Shown here one piece after another: positions 59,490 through 64,000 of a stretch of 64,000 nt of DNA. The translations under genes and the position numbers were made by a program. Within the stretch, counting starts at the first letter, position 1; each line of letters opens with the position of its first letter. The DNA is taken from contig CM073894.1 of NCBI GenBank assembly GCA_037176705.1, forward strand, positions 29,967,501 to 30,031,500, written 5' to 3'. Under the pieces are notes generated by a model, which saw nothing but the letters and a program-made list of their open reading frames with translations, made no database searches and had not been told where the DNA came from. This stretch comes from Molossus alvarezi. Lineage: Eukaryota; Chordata; Mammalia; Chiroptera; Molossidae.

Positions 59490-59850
59490 AAATACTGGAC
59501 GTTACTATGACCATTCACAAATATCTGGGCCCCCTCTCTCTCAGCCGTGGCAGAATAGCAAATTCCCTACCAATCTGGAAGTAGGTGTGGCCACATGACA
59601 TGTTTTTTGCAAATGAAATGTGAGCAGAGTAATAAGTGTTATTTATTCCTGGGCAAAAACTTGGAGTGACTGTGTGTTATTTTCCTTTGCCATTGTGACC
59701 AGTGATATTTCAGATACTGGTGGTTCTGCTCTCTCAGTCTTGAGAGGGAATGATGACGGAACAGGAAGGTGACTCCAGCTGACCTGCACAGAACTTAGGG
59801 AAGAAAGGAAAAATAAATTTGTTGTTTAAGTAACAATTACAAATACAGGC
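59490..59850 (+). mobile_element. Possible old LTR (ERVL/MaLR-type)
   Basis: 'gtaggtgtggccacatgaca', 'caaatgaaatgtgagcagag' and the terminal 'aaataaatttgttgtttaag' resemble old mammalian LTRs. Subfamily uncertain. Confidence 0.45.
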
Positions 59851-61316
59851 AACGAATACCAATACAACAAGTATGGCTTGTTTTGTTACCTAAAAAGCTA
59901 AAATAGATAATATGAAAGGGGGAACAGGTTTTGAAACAATATATTGGGTATGATTTTGAGCAGTTATTCGTATATTAGAGGTATGCAATCAATGGGTAAT
60001 TTTTGTGCAATCCACTGCTGTAGATCTGTTTTTAAATAACCAAAATGGGGAACTGCATATCAATATATGTATAGCTATCTAACTTACAGTAAACAGAGAA
60101 GCAAAAATACTGGGCTGCATTAATCAACTTTCAAGAGAACCTCAAAATTAAGATTTAGTAAATTTCAATATTATGTAGGGTCAAGGGAATTTAACATCAC
60201 CTTTTTTTTTTTTATTAGATGTGTAGCTGTGGTGTAATTTATTAGATGCATATGTATGCATATCAATTTTGAGGTCTCAGGAGCCAAACTCCATTTAAAA
60301 CCACAATGACCTTACAATGCCTTTGCTTTATACTGTAATTTCTACACTTTAGCCCTGCTACCTTAGCAGTTAAAGACTACATAATTGGAGTTGTGTATTG
60401 TAATAATTCTCCTGGCCTTTTTAACAAGCAATATTTATTGAATCCTATTATATTAAAAATAGTTGGGGAAAGGGCCCCTGGATATGCTATTGAATATCTG
60501 TTGCTCTTTAGAAATTTAACATGTAGGTAACACAGACGGTATTTAGGGTGGAAGAGTGAAAAGCAGGTTGTGCTGGGATGATTCTGTACTGATGGGGCTG
60601 AGATTTGTGTCCCTGTTTCTCTTTCATTGTGTTGGAAGGAGCCAGTTCTGCTGTAACACTTGTTTTGAAAACATGTATTTGTTCCAATGGGAATAAAATA
60701 TTATAAAATAATTTGCATAATGCAAATTTTGCACTTGCTTATGCTCAAATTTTCTCTGTGAGAAAAATAAGGTGAACATAGAAAATGGATGCGGTAGAAC
60801 TGAGCGCATGTGGTGTGAGCCCAAACTCCCACATCTAGGTTACGACTTTCTGTCTTATTTCATGAAGCCCTCCTTTTACCCCTTCATGATAACTCATTAG
60901 CTAAGCCCTCTGAGGGTCACTTCTGTGGCAAACTTAAGGTCTTGTTCAAGGTAATCTGATATTTACTGTAGTATTTATGTATTTCTTAACCATTTGTCAT
61001 CTGTAAAATGATGCTGTCATTTTTATTAGAGTTCTACCTTTTTAAATGAGTCACTGACAAAGTTTCTGAGTGCTGTGCCCAACAGCATTTTCCCCATGAG
61101 CCTGTTGTGTTTATTGTGTGATTTCTCATAAATCTTATTGTAGCAGAAGTGATTCTACATATGTCTGCTTCTTTTAGTCTAATATCAATAGCAGAGATAC
61201 TGATGATGTTAAATCTATGATAATACAGGGGATGTAGGGAAGCTGATAACCATGGCCCTATCCAGTATTTCACTTGGTAGAAATATTTAAAGTATTTGGA
61301 ATATTGCATTTATCCC
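59851..61316. other. Unassigned sequence (1.5 kb)
   Basis: AT-rich, with a T run at 60202-60213. 60620-61300 is more complex but unrecognised. No gene. Confidence 0.5.
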
Positions 61317-61512
61317 TTTTTTAAAATTGAATTTATTGTGGTGACCTTGGTCAATAAAATTATACAGGGTTCAAGTGTATAGTTTTATAATACTCCATCT
61401 GTATCTTGTCTTGTGTGTTCACCATCCCAAGTCAGGTCCTCTTCCATCACCATGTATCCCCTTTTACCTTCTTCTACCTCTCCTCACCCCCTTCTCTCTG
61501 GCAGTCACCACA
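61317..61512 (-). mobile_element. LINE-1 3' UTR (antisense), truncated
   Basis: 'attgaatttattgtggtgac', 'cttggtcaataaaattatac', 'cctcttccatcaccatgtat' and 'ccttctctctggcagtcacc' match the reversed L1 3' UTR seen at 15234 and 52064. Confidence 0.85.
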
Positions 61513-61703
61513 GAATTCAGACATGTCTGTAACTATGAGAATAGATTTTGCAAGGAGAACTTGTTTCCTAAATACATAGTCAGTTATCTCATCTGGGAAG
61601 GAAAAGGGTTTCTTGGATAATCAGCAAGTTCTCAGTTTAACTTGGCCAATTATCATCACTGAATGTTTTGCATTCAGCATTCAGCAGGAGGTCCAGTGTC
61701 CCA

Positions 61704-61870
61704 ACTCATTCATTTATTCTTACTTTTGGCAAATATATGTTAATTTCTGTATATCACGCACTGTTGCAACATGCTGGATATTGTGGCACGAGAACTCAAA
61801 TCCTTGCCCTCATAGAACTTATATTTCCCATAAAAATGACATACATGCAATCGCATGAGTAATTAAGGAG
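61704..61870 (-). mobile_element. LINE L2 3' end (antisense)
   Basis: 'ctcattcatttattcttact', 'gcaacatgctggatattgtg' and 'ccttgccctcatagaactta' follow the reversed L2 terminus. Confidence 0.6.
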
Positions 61871-64000
61871 CATTAGCAGTAGATTTCTTTTATGTCTCTG
61901 GTTTTGAAGTGAGTTGGTGGGTGGCAATCCTTCAGGATTAACTTGTAGTTTTAATGGGACCCTGCCAGACTGGATTTAGGTAGTTTCTTTTAGCGGAGAA
62001 CGCCAAGACAAGTATTCTGAAGAAAATGTTTTCAGAAAGAATCGCTTGCTTCTGGAATGATCCACAGCCCTAACTAGGCCAGGTCGTAGATGTATGGCCT
62101 GGTGCTGTGTTCCCCGGGCCTGTGGTTGAAAACTTCACGAAAAGACTCATTCGGCTTCCAGTGGTTTCTAAATTGAATTAACCAAGCAAATATTTCAACT
62201 ATTCGCCACCAGTTGGAAACGTTAACTATTCACATTGAACTTTTAAAACCTTTGACAGTGTTTTAGTTCCCAATACAAATTTAGTCGAACCCGTTTAGTT
62301 TTAGAGGAAGAGGGTTAACTTTGTTTGTTTCTTCTAAACGTAAACTTGCTCTCTTAGTTAGATTACCCTGGATCCTTCCCAGTCCTCCTGACTCCGCTTT
62401 TTCTTCCTGATTTCCTTTTGTTCTGCAGAGGACTCCATGCCCTGGGTGAGGTTCCGAGCTACAGTAGAGGAAGAGGGGGCCTTTGTGGTCTGTTTTGAGC
62501 ACTATGAATCCAACAAGTTTTACTTTCTTAGAGTGCTATATAGTGATTTTTTTATGTGTCTAAGAAATGGAAACATTTTGTCTCATATAAAAAAGAAATA
62601 TTTTTATACTGTGCTCCACTCACAGACCACATCAGAGGTATTCTAAGAATAGAATAGATCAAATATATTTTATGGAAATATAATGAGAAAAGGATGTGTT
62701 CCCAAAACTCACTCTGAACAAAGGAATGCAGCAGAGTCAGAAATACTTTAATGCTCCTAACAATTTTCTCATGTGAACGGCTGAGGAACGGCCCCGGTTT
62801 GAAGAAATCTCCCACTTCTCCCCAGGCTTCCTGAACTTGAGATCAGAACTAGGAAATCTATACATTGTGAAAAAGAAAATGTATGGAAAAAGTGACTTGG
62901 GGCATTAACCAAAAAGGCATTGTTTGAAAGAAGAAAACATCAATATGAAACGTTTTGTCATATTTCATTTCATTGATCATATATTTATTTTATGTATTCC
63001 AGAGTACTGAAGCTTAGAAGTAACCGAATTTCTGGGGATTCATATTAGATTTGTCAGTCTGCGTTAGAGGGAACTTACTGGGAAGTCAAATAGATTACAA
63101 TCATTGGTTTTTATCATCCTGTTCTATCATGTATACAAAGAAGAGTAAGACTAAGTACACTGAACATCTATCTTTTCTGAAAAAACAAAATGCATTAAGC
63201 CTGAATTTATATTCGAATAATAACATTCTTTTCACAATAATAACCTACAGGTGTTCAAGAAACTATACTTACCCGTTTTATTAAAGTCACCTGACCAGAG
63301 GTTAGATTTCTTTCTAATCATATTACATAATGTATTTTAACAATATGTTAGTTTGCTTTTTTAACTTTTCTAGCTGTTATACTCACGCACAAGTGTGATT
63401 TTCTTGCTTTTCTGAGATTCTGTGTTCCAGATTATATATTCATATTGATTCTTCTGCTGGAGTCAGCGTTGCCACCAAATGTCTGTATTGTCTTGCTGAG
63501 TTTATTTTGCTTCACGATTTTTCACTTCTAAGATATTCTAAATAGGGCAATAATATTCAGCCCCCTTTCAACCCTACTTTGTGTTTTCTCAAAAAATATA
63601 TGCATTCTCAATGGATTACTGTTTATTTACTGTATCGACTATAGTAGAATCTGAAGGGACTACAGAGTCCCATGAAGGAAAAGTCATCATATTTGTGCAT
63701 TAAACACACATATTGAAGTACATATATCTATTTTTTGAAAAACCCAAAATGCATATGCTATCATGGCCCCCAAGGTAGCAATAACATATGCAGAGAAAAT
63801 TTATGCAGTTCCAGGCTGTGAACAGGATTTCCAAGAGCTACTTCCAGAAAACATTACCCCCTCCTCGTTCTTCAATCTGTCCACTTACTTCACTCTGCAG
63901 ACCTCCTTCTCTTTCTACATCGACTAGTGAGCAGGATGAGTTGCCTAATTTAGGTTTGCTGCTTGGTGACTACTGAGAAGCAATGAAAATATTTTTAGAA
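61871..64000. other. Unassigned sequence (2.1 kb)
   Basis: No transposon recognised. An acceptor-like 'tttgttctgcag' precedes 62431, followed by an open frame (MPWVRFRATVEEEGAF...) without a clear donor. I do not call it an exon. The last kilobase is AT-rich. Confidence 0.45.

Overview
The window is mammalian nuclear DNA, almost certainly from a bat. It carries twelve copies or fragments of the tRNA-derived VES-type SINE of bats, recognisable by heads such as GGCTCAGTGGTTGAGCG and a (CT)n then AATCAATAAA tail. It also carries the ancient repeats shared by placental mammals (MIR, L2, MER20 and MER5-like hAT elements, MaLR/ERVL-type LTRs) and 5'-truncated L1 copies of several ages. There is no Shine-Dalgarno or operon structure, and AT-rich intergenic or intronic sequence dominates. 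The host assignment comes from SINE recognition by eye. I saw none of the young Helitron copies common in vespertilionid bats, which is a weak hint only.

I find no protein-coding gene, functional tRNA, rRNA, CRISPR array or prokaryotic feature. The longest stop-free stretches are explained by repeats: a 150-codon stretch at 20447-20899 is a translated ATCT microsatellite, and those near 39013-39405, 39823-40308, 14532-14891 and 5314-5622 are antisense readings of L1. The window is either a gene desert or the inside of a very long intron.

Layout: 1-2280 is mostly unassigned, with a conserved-looking block near 540-760. 2285-7560 is a repeat cluster (long antisense L2, antisense L1, two SINEs, MIR, AT/CA repeats). 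8-12 kb is AT-rich with one SINE, a MIR and a hAT element that keeps its target duplication. 12-21 kb holds two LTRs, L1 and L2 pieces, a MER5-like element, a MIR split by an insert, and a 430-bp ATCT array inside an LTR. 21.6-26 kb holds MER20 with a nested SINE, and two more SINEs. 26-38 kb is sparse, with L2, MIR, L1, a SINE, a CpG cluster at 36145-36243 and a hAT element with a nested SINE. 38.9-40.3 kb is the longest L1 copy. 40.4-48 kb is repeat-poor, with a conserved-looking block at 42580-42860. 48-55 kb is repeat-dense: two adjacent antisense LTRs, four SINEs and several L1s. 55-64 kb is sparse, with L2, MER20, LTR and L1 remnants.

No genes work together here. The readable biology is the layering of retroelements. 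VES SINEs are the youngest layer, cutting into MER20, hAT and L2 copies and keeping near-perfect target duplications. I did not find a convincing new biological system. The best leads are a head-only SINE retrocopy, a perfect 13-bp hairpin, the CpG cluster and two candidate conserved non-coding blocks.
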